Source: Pseudophaeobacter flagellatus (GTDB taxonomy: Bacteria; Pseudomonadota; Alphaproteobacteria; Rhodobacterales; Rhodobacteraceae). Taken from it: a DNA stretch of 64,000 bases. The stretch is taken from contig NZ_JAJQRG010000002.1 in the NCBI RefSeq assembly GCF_021228235.1, positions 574,608-638,607 on the forward strand. Direction: 5' to 3'. The notes under the pieces are model-generated. The model saw nothing but the letters and a program-made list of their open reading frames with translations, was not told the origin of the DNA and searched no databases. Both the position numbers and the translations under genes were made by a program. Shown one piece after another: positions 8,242 to 17,558 of this stretch; the first letter of the stretch is position 1, and each line of letters starts with the position of its first letter.

Positions 8242-9536
8242 ACCCCTTCAGAATTGGTTGTGGCGCGGGATTTCAAGGGGACCGGATCGCACCGGCTGCC
8301 GATCTTGCAGATCGCGGGGCGCTGGATGTTCTGGTCTTTGAATGTCTGGCCGAACGCACCATCGCATTGGCGCAAAAGGCACGACTTGACGATCCCGACG
8401 CAGGCTATGATCCGCTGCTTGAGCGCCGCCTGCGCGCAACCCTGCCGGGCTGTGCAAAACACGGTACCAAGATTATCACAAACATGGGGGCGGCCAACCC
8501 GGGCGCCGCAGCGAAAAAGGCCCGTGCCATTGTGGCTGATCTTGGGCTGTCGTTGAAAGTCGCGATGGTGACGGGGGACGATGTCTCTGATCAGATCGCG
8601 GATTTCATCCTTGATGAAACCAAGCAACCCGCCTCGACGCTGGGGCAACGCATGGTTTCGGCAAATGCCTATATCGGCGTTTCCGGTATCGTCGAGGCGC
8701 TGGCGCAGGGGGCTGACATTGTCATATGCGGACGTGCGTCTGATCCTGCGCTGTTCTTGGCGCCTTTGGTGCATCACTTTGGCTGGGCGATGGACGATTA
8801 CGAAAAGCTTGGGCGCGGTACATTGATTGGCCACCTGCTTGAATGTTCCGCGCAGATTACCGGTGGGTATTTTGCGGATCCGGGCGTCAAGGATGTGCCT
8901 GACCTTGCCAATATCGGCTTTCCTTTGGCCGAGGTAACAGCAGATGGCAACGCGGTTGTGACCAAGCTTGCGAATACCGGCGGGATTGTCACCCCGGCCA
9001 CCTGTACCGAACAGCTGCTTTATGAAATCCATGACCCCGCGCGCTATCTGCAGCCGGATGTCGTGGCGGATTTCTCGCAAGTTACCTTCGAAGCCATTGG
9101 CAAGGATCGCGTGGCGGTGCGCGGTGCAACTGGCCAGCCCCCGACCGGGCAACTCAAGGTTTCGGTTGCTTACCGAGACGGCTGGCAAGGAGAGGGGCAA
9201 ATTTCCTACATGGGGAGCAATGCCCGCGCCCGCGCCGACCTGGCCAGGTTAATTCTGGACCAGCGACTGACTGCATCTGATATCGACGAGCGTCTTGGGC
9301 ACCTGATTGGCAGCGAAGAGGAGACGCGCCTGCGCTACACCGCCCGCTGCACCAGTGCCGCCACCGCCCGTTTGATCGGCGAAGAAGTGGAATCGCTTTA
9401 CCTATGCGGCCCGGCAGCAGGGGGGGGCGTTTCGAAGTCAGTGCGGGAAATCATCGCCATTGCCTCGACATTGATGCCTTCGCAGCGTGTTCAATTGCGC
9501 GCTGATATCTTGGGAGTGAACCATGAAGCTGCATGA
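8238..9536 (+). CDS. Acyclic terpene utilization AtuA-family protein (main domain)
   Basis: 432 residues matching the large DUF1446/AtuA domain. It starts I-G-C-G-A-G-F-Q-G-D-R and contains D-V-L-V-F-E-C-L-A-E-R-T, T-N-M-G-A-A-N-P, then D-I-V-I-C-G-R-A-S-D-P-A at about residues 155-166. AtuA of Pseudomonas belongs to the citronellol/geranylate degradation cluster, but its exact reaction is not known. In many bacteria the main domain is fused to a C-terminal domain of about 100 residues; here that domain is a separate overlapping gene. Overlap of four bases with the permease gene ties it to import. No acyl-CoA carboxylase or dehydrogenase of a terpene pathway is nearby, so terpene use is not shown. 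Confidence 0.85.
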   Translation: MNPFRIGCGAGFQGDRIAPAADLADRGALDVLVFECLAERTIALAQKARLDDPDAGYDPLLERRLRATLPGCAKHGTKIITNMGAANPGAAAKKARAIVADLGLSLKVAMVTGDDVSDQIADFILDETKQPASTLGQRMVSANAYIGVSGIVEALAQGADIVICGRASDPALFLAPLVHHFGWAMDDYEKLGRGTLIGHLLECSAQITGGYFADPGVKDVPDLANIGFPLAEVTADGNAVVTKLANTGGIVTPATCTEQLLYEIHDPARYLQPDVVADFSQVTFEAIGKDRVAVRGATGQPPTGQLKVSVAYRDGWQGEGQISYMGSNARARADLARLILDQRLTASDIDERLGHLIGSEEETRLRYTARCTSAATARLIGEEVESLYLCGPAAGGGVSKSVREIIAIASTLMPSQRVQLRADILGVNHEAA

Positions 9537-9834
9537 GCTTGCCCACGGCCGAACCGGGGATAAAGGGGATACCTCCAATATATCCATTATCGCCTACCGT
9601 GCAGAGGATTTTGATCGTTTGCTCGCCGAGATTTCAGCCGAACGCGTCGCCGCCTATCTAAACCAGCCGACCAGCGCGGTGTCGCGCTATGTTCTGCCGC
9701 AGCTCTGCGCCATGAATTTTGTCCTTAAAGGTGCCCTCAAAGGGGGGGTCACAAGATCCCTGGCACTGGATGCCCATGGCAAATGTCTCTCTTCAGTGCT
9801 GCTTGAAATGTCGTTGACATCTGACAGCGCGTAA
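9523..9834 (+). CDS. AtuA C-terminal-domain protein (separate subunit)
   Basis: 103 residues, starting MKLHELAHGRTGDKGDTSNI. The H-x-R-T-G-D-K-G-D-x-x-N motif is the signature of the small domain that in longer AtuA proteins follows the main domain (an AtuA-like ferredoxin-fold domain). Its ATG lies 14 bases inside the end of the main-domain gene in a different frame, giving tight translational coupling. The two products presumably assemble into one enzyme. Function within the complex is unknown. This is the last gene of the TAXI-AtuA operon; a hairpin follows. Confidence 0.82.
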   Translation: MKLHELAHGRTGDKGDTSNISIIAYRAEDFDRLLAEISAERVAAYLNQPTSAVSRYVLPQLCAMNFVLKGALKGGVTRSLALDAHGKCLSSVLLEMSLTSDSA

Positions 9835-9846
9835 GCCCCCAAATCT

Positions 9847-9873
9847 CCGCGTCCCCAAGCCTTGGGCACGCGG
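9847..9873 (+). terminator. Hairpin after the TAXI-AtuA operon
   Basis: Arms CCGCGTCCCCAAG (9847-9859) and CTTGGGCACGCGG (9861-9873) pair with one mismatch, just past the stop at 9834. No U-run follows, so intrinsic termination is uncertain; it may be a 3' end stabiliser between the convergent genes. Confidence 0.45.
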
Positions 9874-9881
9874 GGCTGCTT

Positions 9882-9912
9882 CAGATTGCTTGGGCCCCAG
9901 ATTGCTTGGGCC
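9882..9912. repeat. Short tandem duplication (15-base unit, 16-base period)
   Basis: CAGATTGCTTGGGCC occurs at 9882-9896 and again at 9898-9912, separated by one C, in the gap between the convergent AtuA and LysR genes. It looks like a simple slippage duplication. Confidence 0.85.
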
Positions 9913-9927
9913 AGGGTGCGTCTTTGG

Positions 9928-10851
9928 CTAGATTCTGCGGAATGTTTCCTGGATGACCTGTTCGGCCACGGGGGAAAGCTGGCGGTCCTGCTGGACGATC
10001 ACAAAAAACGGTGAGACCAGAATATCTTCGACGAGATCCAGCCGCGTGACATTGACGTCCAGGCCAGAGCCCGCCAGCAGCTCTGCAACCTCGTAGGATT
10101 GCGGCGCGATGGCGGTTGACCCCTGCAAGAGCGCCAGCGCCACAAGCAGGGATGAGGTGTTGGTGACCTGGGTCGGCCTCTTGACGCGATTGGCGTAGAA
10201 CGCCGCCTCAACCGCGGCGCGGATCGGGGTGCCGCGGTCCTGAATGACCCATTCGAAATCGGCTAGGTCGCGCAGGCGGAGCGACTTGCGCCCGGCCAGG
10301 GGATGGTCGCGGCAGACCAGCATAGAGACCACTTCGTTGCGGGCTGGATGAATGCGGTAGTGGTGGCCGCTGTCATCGGGCGGAGGCCGGGCGATGATGA
10401 AATCGAAATTGCCCTCATCCAGTCCGCGAAGCAATGCGGCTGAGGGCGCGACCTCGACGGTGAACTCTACCTCTGGGGCCAGCTCACGGACGGCGCGGAT
10501 CACCGGAACGACCATGCCCACTGCGGGGCCCGTCACCGTGCCGATGCGTACGGATCCCGTGCGGCCGTCGGTGACCTGTTGCACATCGGTTTCCAGCCTG
10601 TCGAAGCTCTGGAGGATCTGCCGGGCGTGGCGCACAACTGTTTCGCCGATCGCTGTCGTTGCCATGCCTTTGGCGTGACGGGTGAACAGCGGCGCGCCGA
10701 CAAGGGTTTCGATTTCAGAGAGCATCCGCGATGCCGCAGGTTGCGATATTGCGATTTCTTCGGCGGCGGATTGAAGCTTGCCTGTCTCTGCCACCCGCAG
10801 GATCAGGCGCAGATGAGAGGTCTTGAGACGGCGTGCAATCGACATGAACAT
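9928..10851 (-). CDS. gbpR: GbpR-like LysR-family regulator of the sugar operon
   Basis: 307 residues with a LysR-type N-terminal helix-turn-helix (about residues 10-70; L-R-V-A-E-T-G-K-L-Q-S-A-A-E-E and S-Q-P-A-A-S-R-M-L-S-E-I-E) and a C-terminal effector domain. It is divergent from the ChvE-type importer. This matches the arrangement and sequence style of GbpR, the galactose-binding-protein regulator that controls chvE-gguAB in Agrobacterium and Azospirillum in response to L-arabinose, D-galactose or D-fucose. Assignment to GbpR is by family resemblance and position; the inducer here is inferred. A start at the second methionine (residue 3) is also possible. Confidence 0.82.
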   Translation of the reverse strand: MFMSIARRLKTSHLRLILRVAETGKLQSAAEEIAISQPAASRMLSEIETLVGAPLFTRHAKGMATTAIGETVVRHARQILQSFDRLETDVQQVTDGRTGSVRIGTVTGPAVGMVVPVIRAVRELAPEVEFTVEVAPSAALLRGLDEGNFDFIIARPPPDDSGHHYRIHPARNEVVSMLVCRDHPLAGRKSLRLRDLADFEWVIQDRGTPIRAAVEAAFYANRVKRPTQVTNTSSLLVALALLQGSTAIAPQSYEVAELLAGSGLDVNVTRLDLVEDILVSPFFVIVQQDRQLSPVAEQVIQETFRRI

Positions 10852-10897
10852 AACACCTTTGGTATGTCATTTGTGGTTATTAGAATTTTACTGTTAT
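10850..10897. promoter_or_regulatory. Candidate GbpR operator half-sites
   Basis: The divergent gap carries ATAAC (10850-10854) and its complement GTTAT (10876-10880), centred 26 bases apart, and a further GTTAT at 10893-10897 within an AT-rich stretch. The spacing fits a LysR-type recognition dyad plus an activation half-site near the chvE promoter. Inference from symmetry and position. Confidence 0.35.
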
Positions 10898-10991
10898 GTA
10901 AACCTGCCCTACCCATGCGGCGAGCCTAATCGCTCGGAATGAGGAAGCGCGCGATAGATATATAAATGACCGCGCATTTTGGGAGGAAACC

Positions 10992-12044
10992 ATGAAACTC
11001 ACCCGCCTGCTTATCACAGCGGCGGCGTCGGCACTCGTGTCGACTGCTGCCTTCGCTGAAGGAACTGTTGGTATCGCAATGCCGACCAAATCGTCTGCGC
11101 GGTGGATCTCGGACGGCAATTCGATGGTGGAACAGTTCGAAGCTGCTGGCTATGGCACCATCTTGCAATATGCCGAGGATGATATCCCCAACCAGCTTGC
11201 CCAGATTGAAAACATGATCACCAACGGCGTTGATGTTCTGGTGGTTGCCGCGATCGACGGTACAACGCTTTCGAACGCGCTGGAAAATGCCCATTTCGCC
11301 GATATCAACGTCATCGCCTATGACCGGCTGATCCGCGACAGCGAATATGTTGACTACTACGCCACCTTCGACAATTTCAAAGTTGGCGTTCAGCAGGCGT
11401 CATCGCTGGTTGACGGGCTGAAAGAGCGCTTTGGCGATGGTCCCTATAATGTCGAACTGTTTGGCGGCTCGCCCGACGATAACAACGCCTATTTCTTTTA
11501 CAATGGTGCGATGTCGGTACTGCAGCCGCTGATCGACGCGGGCACCGTCAATATTGTATCCGGCCAGATGGGTATGGAAACCGTCGGCACCCTGCGCTGG
11601 GATGGTGCGGTGGCACAGTCCCGCATGGATAACCTCCTCTCGGCCCATTACACCGAAGCCCAGGTGCATGGTGTTCTCTCTCCCTATGACGGCCTGTCGA
11701 TTGGTATCATCTCGTCGCTCAAGGGGGTGGGCTATGGTTCGGATGATCTGAAAATGCCGATCATTACCGGCCAGGATGCTGAACTGCGCTCGGTCAAGTC
11801 GATGCTGGCAGGCGAGCAATATTCAACCGTTTTCAAAGACACGCGTGAGCTTGCCCGGGTGACTGTGGGCATGGTTGATGCGCTGCTCAAAGGCGGCGAG
11901 CCTGAGATCAATGACACCAAGACCTATGACAATGGCGTCAAGATCATCCCAAGCTATCTGTTGGAACCGGTTTCTGTCGACATGTCGAACTGGGAAGAGG
12001 TGATCATCGGGTCCGGTTACTACACGATGGACGAAGTCCAGTAA
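10992..12044 (+). CDS. chvE: Multiple-monosaccharide ABC transporter substrate-binding protein
   Basis: 350 residues, preceded by GGGAGGAAACC. A signal peptide of about 24 residues (M-K-L-T-R-L-L-I ... S-T-A-A-F-A) leads into [16 protein letters not shown], the start of ChvE/GguAB-type periplasmic sugar-binding proteins. I-A-Y-D-R-L-I-R and D-Y-Y-A-T-F-D-N-F at about residues 110-130 are sugar-site segments of this family. It would bind aldoses such as galactose, arabinose, glucose or xylose in the periplasm. In Agrobacterium and Azospirillum, ChvE also feeds sugar signals to sensor kinases or chemotaxis; no such partner is seen here. Confidence 0.93.
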   Translation: MKLTRLLITAAASALVSTAAFAEGTVGIAMPTKSSARWISDGNSMVEQFEAAGYGTILQYAEDDIPNQLAQIENMITNGVDVLVVAAIDGTTLSNALENAHFADINVIAYDRLIRDSEYVDYYATFDNFKVGVQQASSLVDGLKERFGDGPYNVELFGGSPDDNNAYFFYNGAMSVLQPLIDAGTVNIVSGQMGMETVGTLRWDGAVAQSRMDNLLSAHYTEAQVHGVLSPYDGLSIGIISSLKGVGYGSDDLKMPIITGQDAELRSVKSMLAGEQYSTVFKDTRELARVTVGMVDALLKGGEPEINDTKTYDNGVKIIPSYLLEPVSVDMSNWEEVIIGSGYYTMDEVQ

Positions 12045-12110
12045 CCTGGTTTCCCTTTGGTTCTGTCCGCTTGCGGGCGGGCAGGCCTTTTCAATCATGG
12101 AGGTAGGGCT

Positions 12111-13631
12111 ATGAACGCGCTACTCGAGATGCGCTCGATCACCAAGGAATTTCCTGGGGTCAAGGCGCTCGACTCGGTAAACCTGGCCGTAAAACAGGGT
12201 GAAATTCATGCTCTCGTCGGGGAAAACGGCGCTGGCAAATCTACACTGATGAAGGTGCTCTCCGGTGTTTATGCGGCGGGAAGCTATGAGGGCGAAATTC
12301 ACTATGACGGCGCGCTGGCCGAATTTTCCGGCATCTCGGATTCCGAAGCGCGCGGGATTATCATCATACATCAGGAACTGGCGCTGGTGCCGCTGCTGTC
12401 GATTGCCGAAAATCTCTTTCTTGGCAATGAATACGCGGTTGGCGGCATTGTCGACTGGCGCGAAACCAATCGCCGCACCGAAGATCTTTTGCGCAAGGTT
12501 GGGCTGTCAGAACCGCCAAGCGCGCTGGTTGATGCGCTGGGCGTGGGCAAACAGCAGTTGGTCGAGATCGCCAAGGCGCTTTCAAAAGAAGTGCGCCTGC
12601 TGATCCTCGACGAACCTACCGCCGCGCTCTCGGAAAGCGACAGCCAGGCGCTGCTGGATCTGATGCTTGAATTGAAAGAGCAGGGCGTCACCCAGATCAT
12701 CATCAGCCACAAGCTGAACGAGGTGCGCCGCGTGGCCGATACCGTGACCGTTATACGCGATGGCACCAGCGTCTCTATCATGGAGGCCGAGAAGGGCGAA
12801 ATCACCGAAGATCGCATCGTGCGTGACATGGTGGGCCGTGACATGGCCGACCGCTACCCCAGGCGCGCCCGCCGCGCGGGGGAAACGCTGATGGAGGTCA
12901 AAGGCTGGAACGTCTGGCACCCGCAGCATAGCGAGCGGCAGATGATCGACGACGTCAACCTGACTGTGCGCGCAGGCGAAGTCGTTGGTATCGCCGGGCT
13001 GATGGGGGCCGGGCGCACCGAACTGGCGATGAGCATCTTTGGCCAGTCCTACGGCCGCAATATATCCGGTAGCGTCGAAATGAAGGGTGCCCCGGTTGAT
13101 GTGAGCTCTGTCTCCAAGGCGATCAAGGCCGGGTTGGCCTATGTCACCGAAGATCGCAAATCGCTGGGTCTGGTTCTTGATGAAACCATTCAGCGCAACA
13201 TCACCCTGGCCAATCTGCCTGAGGTGTCGCGCAACATGGTGCTGAACGAAGCCCGCGAAACCCAGGTAGCCGAAGACTACCGGTCGGCGCTGAACATCCG
13301 AACCCCCAGCGTGTTTCAGAAGGTTATGAACCTGTCAGGCGGCAACCAGCAAAAGGTTGTGCTGTCCAAATGGTTGTTCGCGCAGCCCGAGGTGCTGATC
13401 CTGGACGAACCGACCCGCGGCATTGATGTCGGGGCCAAATTTGAAATTTACGGCATCATCAACGACCTTTCGGCCCAGGGCAAAGGTGTCGTGATGATTT
13501 CCTCCGAGATGCCCGAACTTCTGGGCATGTGTGACCGTATCTACGTAATGAACGAAGGCTCCTTCGTCGGCGAACTCTCAGCCGAAGACGCCAGCCAAGA
13601 GCGCATCATGTCGCTCATCGTGACCGAATAG
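12111..13631 (+). CDS. mmsA: Multiple-monosaccharide ABC transporter ATP-binding protein (GguA/MmsA)
   Basis: 506 residues from the ATG at 12111, chosen because GGAGGTAGGG precedes it and the longer upstream frame has no family match. It has two fused ABC ATPase domains, as usual for sugar importers of the CUT2 group. The first has a full Walker A (G-E-N-G-A-G-K-S-T, residues 37-45) and L-I-L-D-E-P-T-A-A. The second has a degenerate P-loop ([10 protein letters not shown]) with an intact L-S-G-G-N-Q-Q-K signature and [13 protein letters not shown]. It powers sugar import through MmsB. About 65 bases separate it from chvE. Confidence 0.95.
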   Translation: MNALLEMRSITKEFPGVKALDSVNLAVKQGEIHALVGENGAGKSTLMKVLSGVYAAGSYEGEIHYDGALAEFSGISDSEARGIIIIHQELALVPLLSIAENLFLGNEYAVGGIVDWRETNRRTEDLLRKVGLSEPPSALVDALGVGKQQLVEIAKALSKEVRLLILDEPTAALSESDSQALLDLMLELKEQGVTQIIISHKLNEVRRVADTVTVIRDGTSVSIMEAEKGEITEDRIVRDMVGRDMADRYPRRARRAGETLMEVKGWNVWHPQHSERQMIDDVNLTVRAGEVVGIAGLMGAGRTELAMSIFGQSYGRNISGSVEMKGAPVDVSSVSKAIKAGLAYVTEDRKSLGLVLDETIQRNITLANLPEVSRNMVLNEARETQVAEDYRSALNIRTPSVFQKVMNLSGGNQQKVVLSKWLFAQPEVLILDEPTRGIDVGAKFEIYGIINDLSAQGKGVVMISSEMPELLGMCDRIYVMNEGSFVGELSAEDASQERIMSLIVTE

Positions 13632-13642
13632 GAGACAGCAAA

Positions 13643-14878
13643 ATGGAACTTGCAGAAGGCACCGCAGAGGCCCCCAAGAAACTGGGGATCAAGGAATACC
13701 TCGTGCGGCATATGCGTGAATATGGTCTCTTGTTTGCCCTGATCGCGATCATGGCATTTTTCCAGATTGTCACCAATGGCACGCTGTTGAAGCCGGTGAA
13801 CGTGACCAATCTGCTGCTACAGAACAGCTATATCATCATCATGGCGTTGGGGATGCTGATCGTCATTGTCAGCGGCAATATTGACCTGTCGGTGGGCTCC
13901 GTCATGGGGTTTGTCGGCGCGCTGGCCGCGGTGATGATCGTCGAATGGGAACTCTCCACCGGAGTCACCATGGTGACCTGCCTTGTGGCGGGCGGCCTTA
14001 TTGGTGCGGCGCAGGGCTATTGGATCGCCTATTGGAAGATTCCCTCCTTCATCGTCACGCTGGCGGGGATGCTGGTGTTTCGCGGCCTGTCGCTCTGGCT
14101 GCTGGAAGGCCAATCTCTGGGCCCGTTCCCGCGTGAATTCCAGATGATATCAAACGGCTTTGTGCCGGATATTTTCCCATCGTGGCTGTCCTCGGCGCTG
14201 GCCGATTTGCTGAACGTCAAGCGGGTGAATGTGCTGTCGCTTTCGACGGGGCTGGTCGCGGCGGGGCTGATCACCTGGATGGGCATGAAATCACGCGCCC
14301 AGAACCGCGCCTATGGCATGGAGGTAGAGCCAAGCGCCTTCTTCTATGCGCGGATCGGGATCACGTCGTTGGCGCTGATCTTCATCTTCTACAAGCTGTC
14401 GACGTTTCGCGGCCTGCCCAATGTGCTTTTGACCATGGGTGTGCTGACCCTCATCTATGCCTTCTTCACAGAGCGCACCGTCACTGGCCGCCGCATCTAT
14501 GCCCTGGGCGGCAACGAAAAGGCCGCCAAACTGTCGGGTATCAAGACCGAGCGCCTGACCTTTCTGGCCTTTGCAAACATGGGGGTGCTGGCCGCAGCGG
14601 CGGGCATGGTCTTTGCCGCACGGCTGAACTCGGCCACGCCCAAAGCAGGCTTTGCGCTTGAACTGGATGTGATCGCAGCTGTGTTCATTGGTGGGGCCTC
14701 TATGTCGGGTGGTGTCGGCAAGATCGTCGGCGCGGTTGTCGGGGCCTTCCTGATGGGCGTGCTGAACAACGGTATGTCGATCCTTGGCATTGGCATCGAC
14801 TACCAGCAGGTGATCAAGGGGCTGGTGCTGCTCGCCGCTGTGATCTTCGATGTTTACAACAAATCAAAGCAGGCCTGA
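13643..14878 (+). CDS. mmsB: Multiple-monosaccharide ABC transporter permease (GguB/MmsB)
   Basis: 411 residues with about ten membrane segments. The CUT2 permease signatures are visible: V-S-G-N-I-D-L-S-V-G-S near residue 75, and A-V-F-I-G-G-A-S-M-S-G-G-V-G near residue 350, part of the cytoplasmic loop that contacts the ATPase. R-I-Y-A-L-G-G-N-E-K-A-A-K-L-S-G-I is also typical. It is placed 11 bases after the ATPase gene. The permease forms the inner-membrane path for sugars delivered by ChvE. Confidence 0.95.
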   Translation: MELAEGTAEAPKKLGIKEYLVRHMREYGLLFALIAIMAFFQIVTNGTLLKPVNVTNLLLQNSYIIIMALGMLIVIVSGNIDLSVGSVMGFVGALAAVMIVEWELSTGVTMVTCLVAGGLIGAAQGYWIAYWKIPSFIVTLAGMLVFRGLSLWLLEGQSLGPFPREFQMISNGFVPDIFPSWLSSALADLLNVKRVNVLSLSTGLVAAGLITWMGMKSRAQNRAYGMEVEPSAFFYARIGITSLALIFIFYKLSTFRGLPNVLLTMGVLTLIYAFFTERTVTGRRIYALGGNEKAAKLSGIKTERLTFLAFANMGVLAAAAGMVFAARLNSATPKAGFALELDVIAAVFIGGASMSGGVGKIVGAVVGAFLMGVLNNGMSILGIGIDYQQVIKGLVLLAAVIFDVYNKSKQA

Positions 14879-14879
14879 T

Positions 14880-16622
14880 ATGACATTTAAACCCGCAAAA
14901 TGGCCCCGCAAACTGCGCTCTGCCGAATGGTACAGCGGCAGCACCAAGGACGTGATCTACCATCGTGGCTGGATGAAGAACCAGGGCTACCCGGACGATC
15001 TGTTCGACGGTCGTCCCGTGATCGGCATCCTGAACACCTGGTCGGACATGACGCCCTGCAACGGCCACCTGCGCGAACTGGCTGAAAAGGTGAAGGCCGG
15101 CATCTGGGAGGCCGGGGGCTTTCCGCTGGAGGTGCCTGTCTTCTCGGCCTCGGAAAACACGTTTCGCCCCACGGCGATGATGTTTCGCAACCTCGCAGCG
15201 CTGTCGATCGAAGAGCAGATCCGTGGACAGCCGATGGATGGCTGCGTGCTGATGGTCGGTTGTGACAAGACCACGCCCTCGCTGTTGATGGCTGCGGCCT
15301 CCTGCGATCTGCCCTCTATCGTGGTGACGGGCGGGCCGATGCTGAACGGCTGGTTCCAGGGCGAACGTGTTGGTGCAGGCACCCATCTGTGGCGCTTTTC
15401 CGAGGCGGTCAAAGCCGGGGAAATGACGCAGGAGGAATTCCTGTCAGCGGAGTCTGCGGTGACCCGCTCTTCCGGCACCTGCAACACCATGGGCACGGCC
15501 TCCTCGATGGCCTCTATGGCCGAAGCGCTGGGCATGGCCCTGTCCGGCAATGCAGCGATCCCGGCTGTCGACAGCCGCCGCCGTGTTATGGCGCAGCTTT
15601 CGGGGCGGCGCATCGTGCAGATGGTTAAGGACGATCTCAAGCCCTCTGACATCCTGACCCGCGCTGCCTTTGAAAACGCCATTCGCTGCAACGGCGCGGT
15701 GGGGGGATCAACCAATACGGTGGTACATATGCTGGCCATCGCCGGCCGTGTTGGCATTGATATCACCCTTGATGACTGGGACCGCTGTGGCCGTGACATT
15801 GCCACCATTTTGAACCTGCAGCCTTCTGGCAAATACCTGATGGAAGAGTTCTTTTATGCAGGCGGGCTTCCGGTTGTTCTGAAACGGCTGGCCGAGGCCG
15901 GGAAGCTGCACAAGGACGCGTTGACCGTTTCGGGGGAAACGATCTGGGATGAAATCAAGGAAGCGGTCAACGGCAACGAGGACGTGATCCGGCCCGTTGA
16001 CAAGCCATTGACGGAAAAAGGCGGTATCGCTGTTCTCAAGGGCAATCTCGCGCCCAAGGGCGCGATCCTCAAACCCTCTGCGGCTTCGCCTGAACTGATG
16101 CAGCATCGTGGCCGCGCCGTGGTGTTTGAAGATATCGACGATTACAAGGCGCGCATCGAGGATGATGATCTGGATATCGACGAAACCTGCATCATGGTGC
16201 TGAAGAACTGCGGCCCAAAGGGGTATCCCGGCATGGCCGAGGTGGGCAACATGGGGCTTCCCCCGAAGGTTCTGAAGAAGGGTATCACCGACATGATCCG
16301 TATCTCGGATGCGCGCATGTCCGGCACCGCCTATGGCACTGTGATCCTGCACACCTCGCCCGAGGCGGCGGCTGGTGGCCCGCTGGCGGTGGTGCAGAGC
16401 GGTGACATGATTGAGGTCGATGTCGAAAACCGTCGCCTGCATCTGGATATCTCCGATGCCGAACTGGCCGACCGCCTGTCCAACTGGCAACCGCGCCATG
16501 AAACGGCGGCGTCGGGCTATGCCTGGCTACATCAGGCTCATGTTGAGGGGGCCGATACCGGCGCTGATCTCGACTTTCTCAAAGGGTGCCGCGGGGCACC
16601 GGTCGGAAAGGATTCGCATTGA
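14880..16622 (+). CDS. IlvD/Edd-family sugar-acid dehydratase (L-arabinonate / D-galactonate type)
   Basis: 580 residues from the ATG at 14880. The three iron-sulfur cysteines of the family are present: C60 (T-P-C-N-G-H-L), C128 (G-C-D-K-T-T-P-S) and C201 (S-G-T-C-N-T-M-G-T). The sequence closely follows the L-arabinonate dehydratase type described in Rhizobium, which also acts on D-galactonate and D-fuconate. It would remove water from the aldonic acid, giving a 2-keto-3-deoxy acid: 2-keto-3-deoxy-L-arabinonate from arabinose or 2-keto-3-deoxygalactonate from galactose. It is thus the step before the two branches encoded downstream. It begins right after mmsB and overlaps the next gene by one base (TGATG). 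Confidence 0.88.
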   Translation: MTFKPAKWPRKLRSAEWYSGSTKDVIYHRGWMKNQGYPDDLFDGRPVIGILNTWSDMTPCNGHLRELAEKVKAGIWEAGGFPLEVPVFSASENTFRPTAMMFRNLAALSIEEQIRGQPMDGCVLMVGCDKTTPSLLMAAASCDLPSIVVTGGPMLNGWFQGERVGAGTHLWRFSEAVKAGEMTQEEFLSAESAVTRSSGTCNTMGTASSMASMAEALGMALSGNAAIPAVDSRRRVMAQLSGRRIVQMVKDDLKPSDILTRAAFENAIRCNGAVGGSTNTVVHMLAIAGRVGIDITLDDWDRCGRDIATILNLQPSGKYLMEEFFYAGGLPVVLKRLAEAGKLHKDALTVSGETIWDEIKEAVNGNEDVIRPVDKPLTEKGGIAVLKGNLAPKGAILKPSAASPELMQHRGRAVVFEDIDDYKARIEDDDLDIDETCIMVLKNCGPKGYPGMAEVGNMGLPPKVLKKGITDMIRISDARMSGTAYGTVILHTSPEAAAGGPLAVVQSGDMIEVDVENRRLHLDISDAELADRLSNWQPRHETAASGYAWLHQAHVEGADTGADLDFLKGCRGAPVGKDSH

Positions 16623-17551
16623 TGAAAATTGCACTTGTAGGCATTGGCAAGATTGCCGTGGATCAGCATGTTCCGGCCATCGCCGCCGCGCCGGATTGGG
16701 ATCTTGCCGCGACCGTATCACGCCAGGGCACAGTTGATGGCGTCCCCGCCTTCACCGATCTGGATGAAATGCTGCAGAACTGTCCCGACATTCGTGTCGT
16801 GTCGCTCTGTCTGCCGCCGGTCCCGCGCTTTGTTGCGGCCCAGACCGCGATCCGGGCCGGGCGGCATGTCATGTTGGAAAAGCCGCCTGGCGCGACGCTA
16901 TCGGAATGTCACGCGCTGGAAACCCTGGCGCGGGCGCAGCGGGTTTCGCTCTTTGCGACCTGGCATTCGCGTGAAGCAGCGGGCGTGGCAGGCGCCAAGG
17001 CATGGCTGGCCGACAAGACCCTGCGCCGCCTTACCGTGACCTGGAAAGAGGACGTGCGCCGCTGGCATCCTGGTCAGGACTGGATCTGGCAACCCGGCGG
17101 CCTGGGTGTCTTTGATCCCGGTATCAACGCCCTGTCGATCGTGACAGAGATCCTGCCCGATCCCATCCATGTTACCAATGCGGTTCTGCAGGTGCCTGAA
17201 AACTGCCAGACCCCGATTGCCGCCTCGGTTGGGTTTTATCATCCACAAGGGGCCGAGATCACGGCCGAGCTGGATTTTCTGCAGCAGGGCGAACAGATCT
17301 GGACCATCGAGGCGGAAACGGATCAGGGCAAGCTGATGCTATCCGCTGGCGGCGCCAGGCTGACCATCGACGGCAAGGAAACGCTGGAGGACACCGGCTT
17401 TAGCCTGACGGGAGAGTACCCCCGGCTCTATGCGCGCATGGCGCAGGTTGTCGGCGATGGTGACATCGATATGGATCTGTCACCGATGCGCCATGTGGCA
17501 GATGCCTTTACGCTGGGGCGGCGGGTTTCTGTCGCACCTTTCATCGAGTGA
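16622..17551 (+). CDS. Gfo/Idh/MocA-family sugar 1-dehydrogenase (galactose / arabinose type)
   Basis: 309 residues from the ATG at 16622, which overlaps the dehydratase stop. An N-terminal Rossmann fold begins M-K-I-A-L-V-G-I-G-K-I-A, and the conserved E-K-P-P-G segment lies near residue 88. Proteins of this type in comparable operons oxidise D-galactose or L-arabinose at C1 with NAD(P)+, giving the lactone, and act before the lactonase and dehydratase. The W-K-E-D-V-R-R-W-H-P-G-Q-D-W-I-W segment is characteristic of the galactose 1-dehydrogenase subgroup. Exact substrate preference is inferred from the operon. Confidence 0.82.
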   Translation: MKIALVGIGKIAVDQHVPAIAAAPDWDLAATVSRQGTVDGVPAFTDLDEMLQNCPDIRVVSLCLPPVPRFVAAQTAIRAGRHVMLEKPPGATLSECHALETLARAQRVSLFATWHSREAAGVAGAKAWLADKTLRRLTVTWKEDVRRWHPGQDWIWQPGGLGVFDPGINALSIVTEILPDPIHVTNAVLQVPENCQTPIAASVGFYHPQGAEITAELDFLQQGEQIWTIEAETDQGKLMLSAGGARLTIDGKETLEDTGFSLTGEYPRLYARMAQVVGDGDIDMDLSPMRHVADAFTLGRRVSVAPFIE

Positions 17552-17558
17552 GCGCACC

